A stretch of DNA of 64,000 nucleotides from positions 74,544,599 to 74,608,598 of the forward strand of contig CM046451.1 in assembly GCA_025506515.1 (NCBI GenBank), read 5' to 3'. The notes under the pieces are model-generated. The model was not told where the DNA came from. It saw only the letters and a list, made by a program, of their open reading frames with translations, and did no database searches. The translations under genes were made by a program, and so were the position numbers. The stretch is from Flaveria trinervia (Eukaryota; Streptophyta; Magnoliopsida; Asterales; Asteraceae). Every line of letters starts with the position of its first letter. Position 1 is the first letter of the stretch. Positions 34,937-46,753 of the stretch are shown piece by piece.

Positions 34937-36120
34937 GCGGTAGATCTTTGAAAGCCTCTCGTGGTGGAGGTCACGGTGTTGCTTCCCTACCCAAGAGAGG
35001 GATACCCAGAGCCGAGAAAGTGGTTCATGAAGAACCAGAGACCCCTCATCCGGAGGGTAGCGATGAGAGCGCCAATCTCAGAACCTGAGTAAAGGAGGCT
35101 GTTGTGGAAGAAGTTCATTAGGTCATGCAGACAATCATACCGTTTGTAGTGACCGAAGTTATCAAGGTAGTACGGGAAGGGGATAGAAAAGAGAGGAACA
35201 GGTCCTCAAGGGAACGAGAGAAACCGGAGCCGGAAATGATTCTCTCTGATGATGATGATGATGAAGAGGAGGAAGAAGAGCCTGCGCTGGAGGGGGCACG
35301 AGGCTTTAACTACGGGGCGTTTATGAGATGCAAGCCCCCTACCTTCGATGGAAACGACACTGTTGTTGCTGCTCACCGGTGGGTGAGGGAAATGGAGGCT
35401 GTCCTCGATATCAGTGAGTGCCGTGAAGATCAGACGGTGAAATTCGCTACCCACTCTTTTGTGGACTCGGCTTTGTACTGGTGGGACAACATTGTCCAAG
35501 CCAAGGGTAGCAAGGCCATTGGGAGAATGAGATGGCCTGAGCTGAAGAAGTTAGTGATTGAGGAATTCTGTCCCCAAAGAGATGGATAAGGTAGAGAGAG
35601 TTCCTGCAGCCGGAGGCAGGAACAATGACACACCAGCCGTACATCACAAAGTTCAATGAAATAGCGCGGCTGGTGCCCAATCAAGTGACACCACAGTCAC
35701 AAAAGATTAAGAGATACATCCAGGGGCTGCCGGTGGATATCCGTAGGCATATGATCGCCGCTCGGCCGAGCACTTTTAGGTCGACAGTTGATTTGGCTGA
35801 CTGATTATATGATGAGCGCGATGTGGTGGTGGCTGAGGTGAACAAGAAGGGTGGTGGTGACCGGAACTGGAATGGGAAACAGTTTGGACGTGGTGGATCC
35901 GCTCCAAACAATAAGGTGGCGAAGGTGGGTGACCGACGTGTGGTCACATCTGGTGCAGGGTTGAAGAAGTGTGGCAAATGTGGAAGGGAGCATACTGGTG
36001 AGTGTCGGATGGGAATAAATGTATGCTTCAGGTGTGGCCAGCCTGGCCATATCGCTTGAGACTGTAAGAAGCCGAGGGCGGAGAGCTCTACAGCAGAGAA
36101 GAAGAAGCTGGAGGAAGGAG
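34937..36120 (+). pseudogene. Gag of element B (start codon separated at 14606)
   Basis: The start ATG is at 14606; C inserted after ATGGCTG, and the frame resumes at 34932-34937 as VGGRSLKASRGGGHG. Stops at about 35085 (TGA) and 35119-35121 (TAG) precede the main domain 35125-35589 (acidic run, then FNYGAFMRCKPPTFDGND, HRWVREMEAVLDI, ELKKLVIEEFCPQRD), a Ty3-type gag domain. After a frameshift it continues to a double knuckle: CGKCGREHTGEC near 35974 and CFRCGQPGHIA-stop-DC at about 36030-36069, where TGA replaces the usual R codon. E carries the same architecture. Gag would form the particle core. Confidence 0.85.
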
Positions 36121-36807
36121 GGCAGAGCGTAAGTGCTAGATCTTACACTATGACTTGGGAGGAAGCCAGAGTGGATCCCGACTTTGTGTCAGGTATGTTT
36201 CTAGCAAAACAAACTTGTGCCTCTATATTTTTTGATTCCGGTGCCAGCAGGAGTTTTATTTCCACTACATTCTATGGTAAGCTGCCTGTTAGTTGTAGAA
36301 ATGTCAGTGAACCATTCGATGTAGAAACTGCTATTGGTAAGTCCACTACAATTACTGATGTGATAGAGGAATGTGCCACAGAACTAGAAGGTCATAGGTT
36401 TGCTGCTAGGTTACACGTGATGCCACTAGGTGCATTTGATGTAGTACTAGGGATGGACTGGTTAGCAACCTATGAAGCAAAACATCGTATGTCGCAAGAA
36501 TATGATTCTATTAGTTGCGCCCGATGGGAGTTTGGTTACGATTCATGGAGATCGCGTTACTACGATCCTGAAGATGATTTCGATGGCCGTGGTGGGAAGT
36601 GCATGAGACGTGGATGTAGGGCCTACTTGGCATACGTAAAAGATGTGGATGCATCAGTACCGCAATTATCTGAGGTACCAGTGGTGTGCTACTTTCCGGA
36701 CGTATTTTCGGAAGACTTACCCGGTGTGCCACCGGATCGCGAGATTGAGTTCCAAATTGATTTGATACCCAATGCTTAACCTGTTGCCAAAGCACCATAT
36801 CGATTAG

Positions 36808-37272
36808 TGTAACTCCAGGATAAACACTTGAATCAAATATTATGAAGATTTGTAAGATCAAACAATGATAATCACAATAAAACACCTTTGATCTATATTG
36901 ATTGCATATAATTTGTACAAAGTGGAAACCCCAATCAATTGTTCATTCAACCATTAACCTAATTCTAATTACAATTAGGCTATTTATAGTGAATATAATA
37001 TTCACTAATTACATTTAACCCCCTAGGCTTAGGCATATTAATGAAATTACATATAAAACATAAAAATGACTAAAAACAAGATAAAATATATTTTGTTCAC
37101 ACAAAATATATTTATTACAATAAAACTCCTAGTCATCTAAATCTTCAACGTCGCGTCTCGGATCCTCGTATTGAACGTGTTGGGTTTGACTTTTGTTGAC
37201 TTTGACTGTGATGTTGACTTTTGTTGACTTTGACTATGTTGATAATATAGACTATCTTTTACAGCACTAACA
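36808..37272 (-). mobile_element. S2: 465-bp solo LTR inside B's pol
   Basis: On the + strand it reads TGTAACTCC...GCACTAACA, with TG...CA termini, and is flanked by a perfect ATTAG duplication (36803-36807, 37273-37277). Removing it restores CGATTAGCTCCTACTGAG, matching E's pol. On the minus strand it starts TGTTAGTGC and has a plant-type TATA box (CTATAAATAGCC), so transcription orientation is probably minus. No coding region. It matches none of the other LTRs here. Confidence 0.85.
36980..36988 (-). promoter_or_regulatory. TATA box in S2
   Basis: TATAAATAG on the minus strand within CACTATAAATAGCC, about mid-LTR as expected at the U3/R junction. Confidence 0.55.
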
Positions 37273-39967
37273 ATTAGCTCCTACTGAGATGAAGGAACTC
37301 ATGAGCCAATTACAAGAGTCGTTGCATAAGGGATTCATTCAACAGAGTATCTCTCCGTGGGGTGCTCCGGTATTGTTTGTAAAGAAAAAGGACAGAACTA
37401 TGCGAATGTGCATCGACTACCGAGAGCTGAACAAGTTGACGGTGAAGAATCGGTACCCCTTACCAAGATATGATGATCTGTTTGTCCAGCTCCAAGGTGC
37501 CCATTGGTTCTCGAGAATAGATCTACGATCTGGCTACCATCAATTGAAGGTGAAGGAACAAGACATTCCTAAGACAGCTTTCCGTACGCGTTATGGACAC
37601 TACGAGTTCCTCGTTATGTCTTTTGGTCTAACTAACACGCCAGCTGCCTTTATGGATTTTATGAACCGTGTGTGCCGGCCGATGTTGGATAGATCAGTGA
37701 TTGTGTTCATTGATGATATTTTGATCTACTCGAAGAGCGAAGAAGAGCATGCCGGTCACATTTGGGAGGTGTTGGAGACATTAAGAAGGGAGAAGTTGTA
37801 TGCCAAATTCTCCAAGTGCGCATTCTGGTTGCGCGAAGTTCAATTTTTAGGTCATGTGATAAATCCCGAGGGGATTATGGTAGATCCTGCAAAGGTGGAG
37901 GCAGTGATGCAATGGAATTCTCCAAGGACACCATCCAAGATTTGTAGTTTCTTGGGGTTGGCAGGATATTATCGAAGGTTCATTCAGGACTTCTCCAAGA
38001 TAGCCTCCCCGTTGACTAAGTTGACCCGTAAGGATGTAAAGTTCGTGTGGGGTGAAGAGCAAGAAAGGGCTTTTAAGGAGTTGAAGACCAGACTGACCCA
38101 GGCCCCTGTCTTTTCATTACCCAAAGGAAGCGAGGATTTGGTGGTCTATTCAGATGCCTTTTACTCGGGGTTGGGTTGTGTGTTGATGCAGCGAGGTAAG
38201 GTGATAGCCTAGGCATCCCGACAACTGAAAATGCATGAGGTTAACTATCCTACTCATGATCTAGAATTAGTATTTGGAGGCACTATTTGTACGGGACAAA
38301 GTGCACCATTTTCACTGACCACAAGAGCTTGAAGTACTTCTTCGAGCAGAAGGATCTGAACATGAGGCAGAGATGATGGTTGGAGCTTATAAAGGATTAT
38401 GAATGCGAGATCCATTACCATCCGAGCAAAGCCAACGTGGTGGCTGATGCCCTTAGCCGAAAGGAGAGGCCCGAGCCGATTCGGGTGAAAGCATATCAAT
38501 TGATCATGACCTCTGATGTAATGAAGCAAGTCAAGGAGTTTCAAGATGAGGCATTAAAAGAAGATCATCTAAACTCTGAATGAATGAGAGGTATGGTTAG
38601 GGAATTGGGTGAAAACTACTCGGTGTTAAAACACGATTTGGACGAGTGTGGGTTCCTCGTTTCGAGGATCTACGTGTGAGGATTATGGATGAAGCTCACA
38701 AGACTCGATACTCCATTCATCCTGGTGCCACAAAAATGTTTCAAGATATGAAGAAAGACTATTGGTGGCCGGGTATGAAGCGTGATGTGGTGGAGTATGT
38801 GAGTAAGTGCCTTACTTGTTTGTAAGTGAATGCTGAATATCAAAAGCCGTATGGGAAGATCCAACCTTTGGATATACCAGAATGGAAGTGGTAGCACATC
38901 ACCATGGATTTCATTACGAAGCTACCACGTACTCCGAAGGGGTACGATGCCATATGGGTGATTATTGACCGTTTGACGAAGAGTGCCCACTTCTTACCGA
39001 TCCACGAGACATATTCATCCGAGAGGTTGGCCGATCTGTTCATCAAGGAAATTGTAACTCGTCACGGTGTGCCGGTGTCTACTGTGTCTGATCGTGACAC
39101 CCGATTTACCTCTAAATTTTGGAAGAAATTCCACGACGCCATGGGGACAATGTTACATATTAGCACAGCTTATCATCCCCAAACTGATGGTCAGTCAGAA
39201 AAGACCATTTAGACATTGGAAGACATGCTTCGGGCATGTGTTATTGATTTTGGGGGAAGTTGGGATGACCACTTACCGTTAGCTGAATTCTCGTACAACA
39301 ACTATCATGCCCGCATTGGTATGCCACCATACGAGATGCTATATGGTAGAAGATGCAGAACACCCGTTTGTTGGTGTGATATTGGTCAGAAAGAATTGGG
39401 GAGTGTCGAGGTAATCGAGGCTATGACTGAGAGGCTTGAGAAGATTAAAGCCTTCATGAAGGCAGCCAAAGATATTCAGAAGTCGTATGTTGATAAACGA
39501 CACGGACCGATTGAGTTCCAGGTGGGTGGCCGGTTATGTTGAAGGTCTCACCTTGGAAGGGTATTATCCGATTCGGGAAGCGGGGCAAGTTGAGCCCAAG
39601 GTATAAAGGCCTTTCCGAATTATTGCCGGAGTCGGAGAGGTGGCCTATAGATTGGAGTTACTAGATGAGTTAAGTGGAATTCACCTGACGTTCAATGTAT
39701 CTTACCTTAGAAAGTGCTTAGCTAATGAAGACATAATTGTTCCACTGGAGGATGTCGAAGTAGACGAAAGGCTTAATTATGCAGAGCAACCAGTGGCAAT
39801 CATCGATAGGAAAGAGAAGAGGCAGAGAAATAAATTGGCTCCTGTTGTGCGTGTACAGTGGAAGCACAGGAAGAGATCCGAGTCAACGTGGGAGACTGAG
39901 GAAGAAATAAGACAACATTACCCATGTTTGTTCGAAAAATAACAGGTTTCAGGGACAAAACCTACTT

Positions 39968-39981
39968 AAGGGGGGTGTACT
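39968..39981 (+). other. Polypurine tract of B
   Basis: AAGGGGGGTGTACT directly before TGTAACACC. E has AAAGGGGGTGGAC in the same place. Confidence 0.85.
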
Positions 39982-42028
39982 TGTAACACCTGGTTATTCT
40001 TTTAAAAGAACGATAAGAAATGAAGAACAAAAGTAGGAAATTCAATGAACCCAAGTTGAGGGGTTAAAAATGTAAATAAAGGCAAAAGTACACAAAAAGT
40101 TAGTGTAAAGGTGGGCATGGCCGCCCACCCTCACTTCACATCACCATTTTCATTCGGTTTTAGAGAGGGAGAGCAGAGAAACTCTCGGTCGAAGAAAAGA
40201 AGAAGAAGAGATAGTGAATTCAAGGTAAGAATTTGTGGTTTTTAAGTATTTATGATGGGTTTTATCCTAGTTACATGCTTACATGCTTATGTGCTTGTGT
40301 GTGAGTCTGTGTATGTGTGTTTTTAGGTGTTTGAACTCTGCTACAAAAGGGTTAGAAAGAAAGAAACACCCAAATTGCACCAGGTGAGTTCTAGACCCTG
40401 GTTTTTACTTGTTTTAAACTCTCTTTAGGGCTGAAAATGTATTAAAACGATTTTTAAAGGTTTATATATGTATACCCGTATGTATTATGCATGTTTGGAT
40501 GATGATTCTTGAATGCTTATACGTTCTTCATGTTTAGAATAGCCATGTTAAGCTTAGAACAGATGAGTTTGATGATTGGGTTCGAAAACATACTAGACAC
40601 ATGTTACACAGAAGGTTCATGCGCCTAGATAAGGCTCATGCGCCTGAAAATGCCTTAGAAGAATTTAAGTGTAACCCATGCGCCTGAACAGTAGCCCATG
40701 CGCTTGAACAGTAGCCCATGCGCCTAAAATTGCCTTAGAAATGTGTAAGTATAGCCCATGCGCCTGAACAATGGTCCATGCACCTAGAAATATTAGTCGG
40801 ACGACTAAGTGTAGGGCCATGCGCCCCAATAGTGCCAATGCGCCCAAGTGGCCCATGCGCCTAAGTGTTCATGCATCCGAATAACCCATGCGCCTAGGTG
40901 TTCATATGCCCGCATAGTGTCCATGCGCCTGAATAGTTCATGCGCCTAAGTGTTAAAAAGATTAAGTGTTGGTTGATCTGCCTACATAGTGATGAAACAC
41001 CCAAACAGGGCTCATGCGCCCAAATAGTGTCTACGTGCCCAACACTTAGAAATTTTTACAGAATTTTTGGGAGTTTGTGCTCTTAGGGTTTTGACCAAGG
41101 TTTGACTAGGGCTTATTGATGATGAGTTTCATGCATGATTATGATTGTTCCTTATTATTATTATTGCTATTGTTATTACTTATTGTGTGTGACTTTACGT
41201 GGTATGTTTATTATCGTAACGTAAAGTATATTGTAATAAAAAAGAGAAAGAGCAATAAAGAAGAGAAGATGAACATTAATAAAATGTTAACAAGTGTTGC
41301 AAGCTTACAGGAGGTACACGATCGTGTTGTCATTTGCTCAACTGTGCTGCGGGTTAGCTACCCTATAATGCACACAGGGCCAGTCATGGAGATTGGCAGG
41401 ACCTCTATAGCGTACCCTAGGTGTTTGGGTCGGCCTTGTATAGAGTAAACAAAACCTCTTGAGGGATATAGATGGCCCATCACTGGTTTTCATCGTGCAT
41501 ACAGTTTAGGGTATTGCTCATTGGTCCATACAGAAAGTGAAAGATAAAGATAACAGAATACAGAGTAAACAAGGCATACATTAAAGAGAATGAACAATAT
41601 CTATTCATATAGTTAGAGCGTGCTCGCATACACAGTAAAGAGTTGTATTTCACAGAAAGAGTATTTTCATATACAACATATAGAAAGTCTTTTATTACAT
41701 TTAAAACTAGAACTTACTTAGCAACGCTGACTTTTGTATATTTTCAGTTGGCAGGTAATTATTGCTGAGGATGGCACAAGGGTGAAGCCACTCGATAGGG
41801 AAAGACTGACATCCATTCGTATTTTATGTTGCTGTTGTTTTGTAACGCAGTAAAACAATTCTTTTGTAATTAGTAAACCATGATGTATTGCTTAACAACA
41901 GTGGTTTAAATGAAATGAATGGTTTTTGATAAATTATTTCCACTTCTTAAGTTTGTATAAATATAATGTTTAATGTTTTAACAGCTGTGATTGACCAACT
42001 GTGAGGTTTCCGGGAACGGGGGCTTACA
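39982..42028 (+). repeat. 3' LTR of B (2047 bp)
   Basis: Starts TGTAACACCTGG and ends GGGGGCTTACA. It preserves the uninterrupted arrangement where A (near 40178) and S1 (near 41060-41070) inserted in the 5' copy. Contains a minisatellite (40617-41040), the shared core near 41337, and the conserved block ACTTACTTAGCAACGCTGAC near 41712. The expected target duplication after it is CATAC; the left copy is outside the window. Confidence 0.9.
40617..41040 (+). repeat. CATGCGCCTRA minisatellite in B's 3' LTR
   Basis: Same array as 10607-11010 with one extra unit (CCATGCGCTTGAACAGTAG near 40697). Units commonly read CCATGCGCCTGAACAGT. Confidence 0.85.
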
Positions 42029-42169
42029 CATACCGCCTTTATTCACCAACTTTTAAATATTTTGTCCTTTTTACACCTTTAACCTCACTACTTGGGTTTT
42101 ATAACTTTTCTTTCTTTTTCTTCACTTTATTCTTTCTTTCTTTGACTGTTAAAATAACCGGGTGTTACA
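42029..42169 (-). repeat. 3' LTR fragment of E
   Basis: Minus strand TGTAACACCCGGTTATTTTA to GGCGGTATG, ending where B begins. It matches the start of S1, which proves the family link. Confidence 0.85.
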
Positions 42170-42170
42170 A

Positions 42171-42184
42171 GTCCACCCCCTTTA
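42171..42184 (-). other. Polypurine tract of E
   Basis: Minus-strand AAAGGGGGTGGAC next to the LTR start at 42169. Bases 42185-42324 hold the degenerate end of the chromodomain-like tail (AAGCACAGGAAGTGATC on the minus strand). Confidence 0.8.
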
Positions 42185-42324
42185 TATAGCTTTTGTCCCT
42201 AAAACCTGTTATTCCTCAAACAATCATGGGTAATGCTGTCTCATTTCCTCCTCCGTCTCCCACGTAGAGTCAGATCACTTCCTGTGCTTCCACTATACAC
42301 GCACAAGAGGAACCACTTTATTCC

Positions 42325-45264
42325 TTAACTTCTTCTTCTTATGATTAATGATTGCCACTGGTTGCTCCACATAATTGAGCCATCATCTACCATGTTATCT
42401 TCCAGTAGTACAATCATATCCTCTTCTGCTAAACACTTTCTCAGATAAGAAACATGGAATGTTGGGTGAATTCCACTTAACTCATATGGTAACTCTAGTC
42501 TAGAGGTCACCTGTCCTACTCGAGCAATGATTCTGAAAGGCCCTATGTACCTTGGGCTCAATTTGCGCCGCTTTCTGAACCGAATGATATCTTTCCAAGG
42601 TAAGAATTTCAACATAACTCTATCATCCACCTGGAACTCAATTGGTCGATGCCGTTTATCAGCGTACGACTTTTGCCTATCATTAGCTGCCTTCATAAAG
42701 GCTTTGATCTTTCTAGCTTCTTAGTCATAGCCTCAACCACTCTGATGCTTCCTAACTCTTTACGGCCAATATCAACCTAACAAATGGTTGTTCTAAATCT
42801 CCTACTGTGTAGCATCTCATAAAGGGGGAATACCAATGATGGCATGATAGCTATTGTTATATGAGAACTCAGCTAACGGTAAGTGTCCATCCTAACTTCA
42901 TCCAAAGTCAATGACGCATGCCCGAAGCATATCTTCCAGCGTCTGAATGGTCCTTTCTAACTGACCATCTGTCTGAGGATAATAAGCCATGCTAATATGT
43001 AACCTCGTCCCCATCGCACCGTGGAATTTCTTCCAAAACTTAGAGGTAAACCAGGTGTCACGATCAAACACAATAGACACCAGCACACCATGACGATTTA
43101 GAATCTCCATTATGAAAAGATTAGCCAACCTCTCGAATGAATATTTCTCGCGGATCAGTAGGAAGTGAGCTCTCTATGTCAAACGATCAACTATCACCCA
43201 TATGGAATCATACCCTCGCACGGTACGCGGTAGCTTTGTTATAAAGTCCATGGTGATATGCTCCCACTTCCACTCTGGTATATCCAACGGTTGGATCTTC
43301 CCATATGACTTTTGATGCTCTGCCTTCACTTGTAAACAAGTACGGCACATACTCACGTACTCCACTACGTCACGCTTCATACCTGGCCACCAATAATCTT
43401 ACTTCGTATCTTGATACATCTTTTTAGCACTGCGATTAATGGAATATCAAGTTTTATGAACTTCATCCATAATCTTCAGACATAGATCCCCTAACCGAGG
43501 AATCCACATTCACCCGAATCGAGTCCTAACACCGAGTGTGTTTTCACCCAATTCCCCTACCGGGCCTCTCATCCTGTATAGTTAAGATGATCTTCTTTCA
43601 ATTCTTCATCTTGAAACTCCTTGACCTAATTCATGACATCAGATGTCATCACCAACTTATATGCCTTCACCCATATCGGCTCGGGCATTTCCTTTCAGCT
43701 AAGGGCATCCGCCACCATGTTGGCTTTGCCCGGATGGTAATAGATATTGCAATCATAGTCCTTTATGAGCTCCAACCATCTCCTTTGCATCATGTTCAAG
43801 TCCTTCTACTCAAAGAAGTACTTCAAGCTCTTTTGGTTCGTGAAGATTGTGCACTTCGTCCCATATAGGCAGTGCCTCCAAATCTTTAGTGCAAAGACCA
43901 CGGTTGCTAGCGCCAAGTCATGAGTAGGATAATTAACCTCATGAACTTGCAACTATCGGGATGCATAGGCTATAACATTTCCTATTTGCATCAACACACA
44001 TCCCAACCCCGAGTAGGAAGCATCTAAGTAAGCCACCAAATCTTCGCTTCCATCGGGTAATGACAAGACAAGAGCTTGAGTCAACCTCGCCTTTAACTCC
44101 TCGAACACCTTTTCTTGAGCTTGACCCCATACAAACTTTACATCCTTCCGGGTCAACTTAGTTAGTCGGGAAGCGATCTTAGAGAAGTCTTGAATGAATC
44201 TTATATAATAGCCCGCCAAACCCAAGAAACTACGAATCTCGGATGGCGTCTTCGGACACTTCCATTGCATTACCGCATCCACCTTTGTCAGGTCCACCAT
44301 AATCCACACGGGATTCACTACATGACCCAAGAACTAGACTTCATGCAACCAGAACTCGCACTTGGAGAACTTGGCATACAACTTCTCCATTCTCAACGTC
44401 TCCAACACCTCTCGAATATGACTGGCATGCTCCTCTTCGCTCTTCAAAAAAAATTAGGATATCATCAATAAACACAATCGCTGATTTATCCAACATCGGC
44501 CAACACACTTAATTTATTAAGTCCATAAAAGCAGCTGGCGCGTTGGTTACAATGAATGACATAATGAGAAACTCGTAGTGTCCATAATGCGTGCGAAAAG
44601 CTGTTTTAGGAATATCTTGCTCCTTCACCTTCAACTGATGGTACCTAGATCAAAGGTCTATCCTTGAAAACCAACTAGAAACCTAGAGCTAATCAAACAG
44701 ATCATCAATTCTTGGTAAGGGGTATCGATTCGTCACTGTCAACTTATTCAGCTCACGGTAGTCTATACACATCCTCATACTACTGTCTTTCTTCTTCACA
44801 GATAAGACCGAAGTAGCATAAGGTGAGATACTCGGTCTAATGAACCCCTTGTCTAGCAAATCCTGCAATTGCTCCATCAACTCTTTCATCTCAGTCGGAG
44901 CCAACCGGTACGGTGCCTTAGCTACAGGTTGGGCACCCGATATCAAGTCAATCTGGAACTTGATGTCGTGGTTAGGTGGCACTCCTGGTAAGTCTTCAGG
45001 AAACACATCTAGAAAGTCACACACCACTGGTATGTCGGTTAGTTGTGGTGTTGGCGTATCCACATCCTTTATGTAGGCCAAGTAGGCACTACATCCACGC
45101 CTCATGCCCTTTCCCGCCACCGTCATCAAAATCAATTTCGTAATCATCGTGACTTGATCACCGTAAACCGTCACCAAACTCCCGTCATGCACTGTCAATC
45201 AAATCATCTTCTTGCAACACAAAATATTCACCTCATTGTCTGCCAACCAATTCATTCCTAGGAC
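42325..45264 (-). pseudogene. Pol of element E with protease active site deleted
   Basis: Minus strand from a protease C-terminal fragment (GMNWLADNEVN) through the PR-RT linker ([15 protein letters not shown]), RT ([12 protein letters not shown] near 44765-44730; FIDDIL near 44480), RNase H ([15 protein letters not shown] near 44020), integrase ([50 protein letters not shown]) and the C-terminal region 42696-42325 (RRKLSPRYIGPF; HVSYLRKCL). The DSGA protease motif present in B is absent because the knuckle of gag joins directly to VVLGMNWLAD at 45265-45268. Frames break near 44690, 44330, 43940, 43400, 43160, 42900 and 42720. Confidence 0.85.
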
Positions 45265-46403
45265 TACAGTTGTTCGTCACATGTCCTGTCCTCCCATATC
45301 TGAAACGAACAATGGATCCCACTTTACATTCCCCGGTGTGCTCTTGTCTACACTTAACACACCTCCTTGACCCCGCATCGGATGTGACCACACGTTGGTC
45401 ATCCACCCATGCAACTTGGTTGTTTGGAACGGCTCTGCCACGTCCCAATCGAGACTTGTTCCAATTCCGGTCACCATCACCCTTCTGGCTGGATTCAACG
45501 ACCACCACAGTTCTTTCATCAGACAACGTCCCTGCTAAGTCAAGCACCAACCTAAACGTGCTCAGTCGGGTAGCGGTCATGTGCCTGCGAACATTCTCTG
45601 GCAAGCCCTGAATATACCTCTTGATCTTCAGTGACAAAGATGTCACCTGATCCGGCACCAGCCGTGCCATCTCATTAAACTTGGTGGTGTATTGCTGATG
45701 TGTCATTGTTCCCGCCTCCAACTGCAAGAACTCCCTTTCCACCTTGTCTATCTCCCGGTGAGGACAAAATTCCTCAATCACCAGCTTCTTCAAATCGGGC
45801 CACCTTATCCTTTCTATTACCCGACTACCCTCGGTTGGACAGTATTGTCCCACCAACACAGAACCGAGTCCATAAACGAGTGGGCAACAAATTTCACCTT
45901 TTGGTCCTCTCGGCACTCGATGATATTCAGTACGACCCCCATCTCTCTCATACATCAGTGAGCAGCAGCAGCCGTGCCATTACCATCGAAGGTCGGGGGC
46001 TTGCACCTCTGAAATGCCCTATAGTTACAGCCTTGTGCTGCCTCCTACACTGGCTCTTCCTCCTCCTCATCATCATCAAAGAGAACCGTCTCAGTCTCTA
46101 GTTGTTCACATCCTCCCGAGGACCTATTCCTCTCTCTTCTTTCTCCTTCTCTTACAGCCTTGATCACTTCAGTCACCACAGACGGTATGATCGTTGTATG
46201 ACCTAATGCACCTCCTCCATAATAGTCTCCTTCACTGAGGCTCTTAACTTAGCATTCTCTTCTCCGCCCTCTGGATAAGGGGTCTCGGGTACTTCATGAA
46301 CCACCTTTTCGGCTCTAGGCCTTCCTCTCGTGGCTCGTGGTTCAGCACTACGTCCACCATGACCTCCACCACGTGAAGCCTTCGACGATCTACCACCGAC
46401 CAT
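45265..46403 (-). pseudogene. Gag of element E
   Basis: The ATG at 46403 begins MVGGRSSKASRGGGHGGRS, the same start as B. The first 66 codons end at TAG 46205-46203, a stop also present at the equivalent codon of B. The main gag domain is in pieces, best at 45955-45233 (RWPDLKKLVIEEFCPHRE, YTTKFNEMARLVPDQV, RYIQGLPENVRRHM). The first knuckle-like motif CVKCRQEHTGEC remains; in the second, two cysteines have become R and Y (VRFRYGRTGHVTNNC). A deletion then removes the end of gag and start of protease. Confidence 0.83.
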
Positions 46404-46737
46404 CCTCTAAACACACTATAAGATTCAAACACCAACACGTTCATTCAAGGGAATAGCTTAGTTTATGTCATGTATAGTAAGTCCCTAATTATAGTGGCCA
46501 GTTGTGATTAGCCACTTACTTTACTTTTCATACCCCAAGCATTTCCTATCCTAACTACATCAATATCTAAATATACTTATAGCACAAAACCACATAACAT
46601 GCACACGTAATGCAGGTTAACATTAGGAAAATACCTGATGGCACGCAGCTACTAGGACTGCATCCCTTCCCTTTCCGTCCCATTTTCAGTTAAAGTTTAG
46701 GTTTATTTAGAAAATTTACCCATTTCACTTAAACTTT

Positions 46738-46750
46738 GGCTCCGATACCA
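46738..46750 (-). other. Primer-binding site of E
   Basis: Minus-strand TGGTATCGGAGCC, identical to B's, three bases after the LTR. The leader 46404-46737 has no other visible feature. Confidence 0.82.
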
Positions 46751-46753
46751 ACT

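Larger units (their letters stand above)
36121..39942 (+). pseudogene. Pol of element B: PR, RT, RNase H, INT, chromodomain-like tail
   Basis: The protease motif FFDSGASRSFIS lies at about 36229-36264. The segment to 36807 ends before the RT; after S2 (36808-37272) it resumes at [10 protein letters not shown]. The RT at 37289-38212 has [25 protein letters not shown] and [10 protein letters not shown] (YxDD-equivalent intact), then RNase H with [13 protein letters not shown]. Integrase at 38690-39540 has an HHCC-type finger (TCL-stop), IIDRLTKSAHF, SDRDTRFTS and DGQSEKTI, so all three catalytic acids are present. The C-terminus 39640-39942 has VRVQWKHRKRSESTWETEEE, a chromodomain-like motif that in this group targets heterochromatin. 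Stops include 38214, 38823 (TAA), 38895 and 39210 (TAG). Confidence 0.88.
10169..42028 (+). mobile_element. Element B: chromodomain Ty3-gypsy retrotransposon with nested insertions
   Basis: Pieces in order: 5' LTR (10169-14251, its first ~196 bases lie left of A), primer-binding site, leader, gag start (14606), [element C], gag, protease, [S2], RT-RNase H, integrase, chromodomain-like tail, polypurine tract, 3' LTR (39982-42028). RT before integrase is the Ty3-gypsy order. Removing the inserts leaves about 9 kb with LTRs near 2.0 kb. The tail resembles the Del/Tekay group. B's 3' end lies within E's 3' LTR, making E the older host. Confidence 0.9.
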
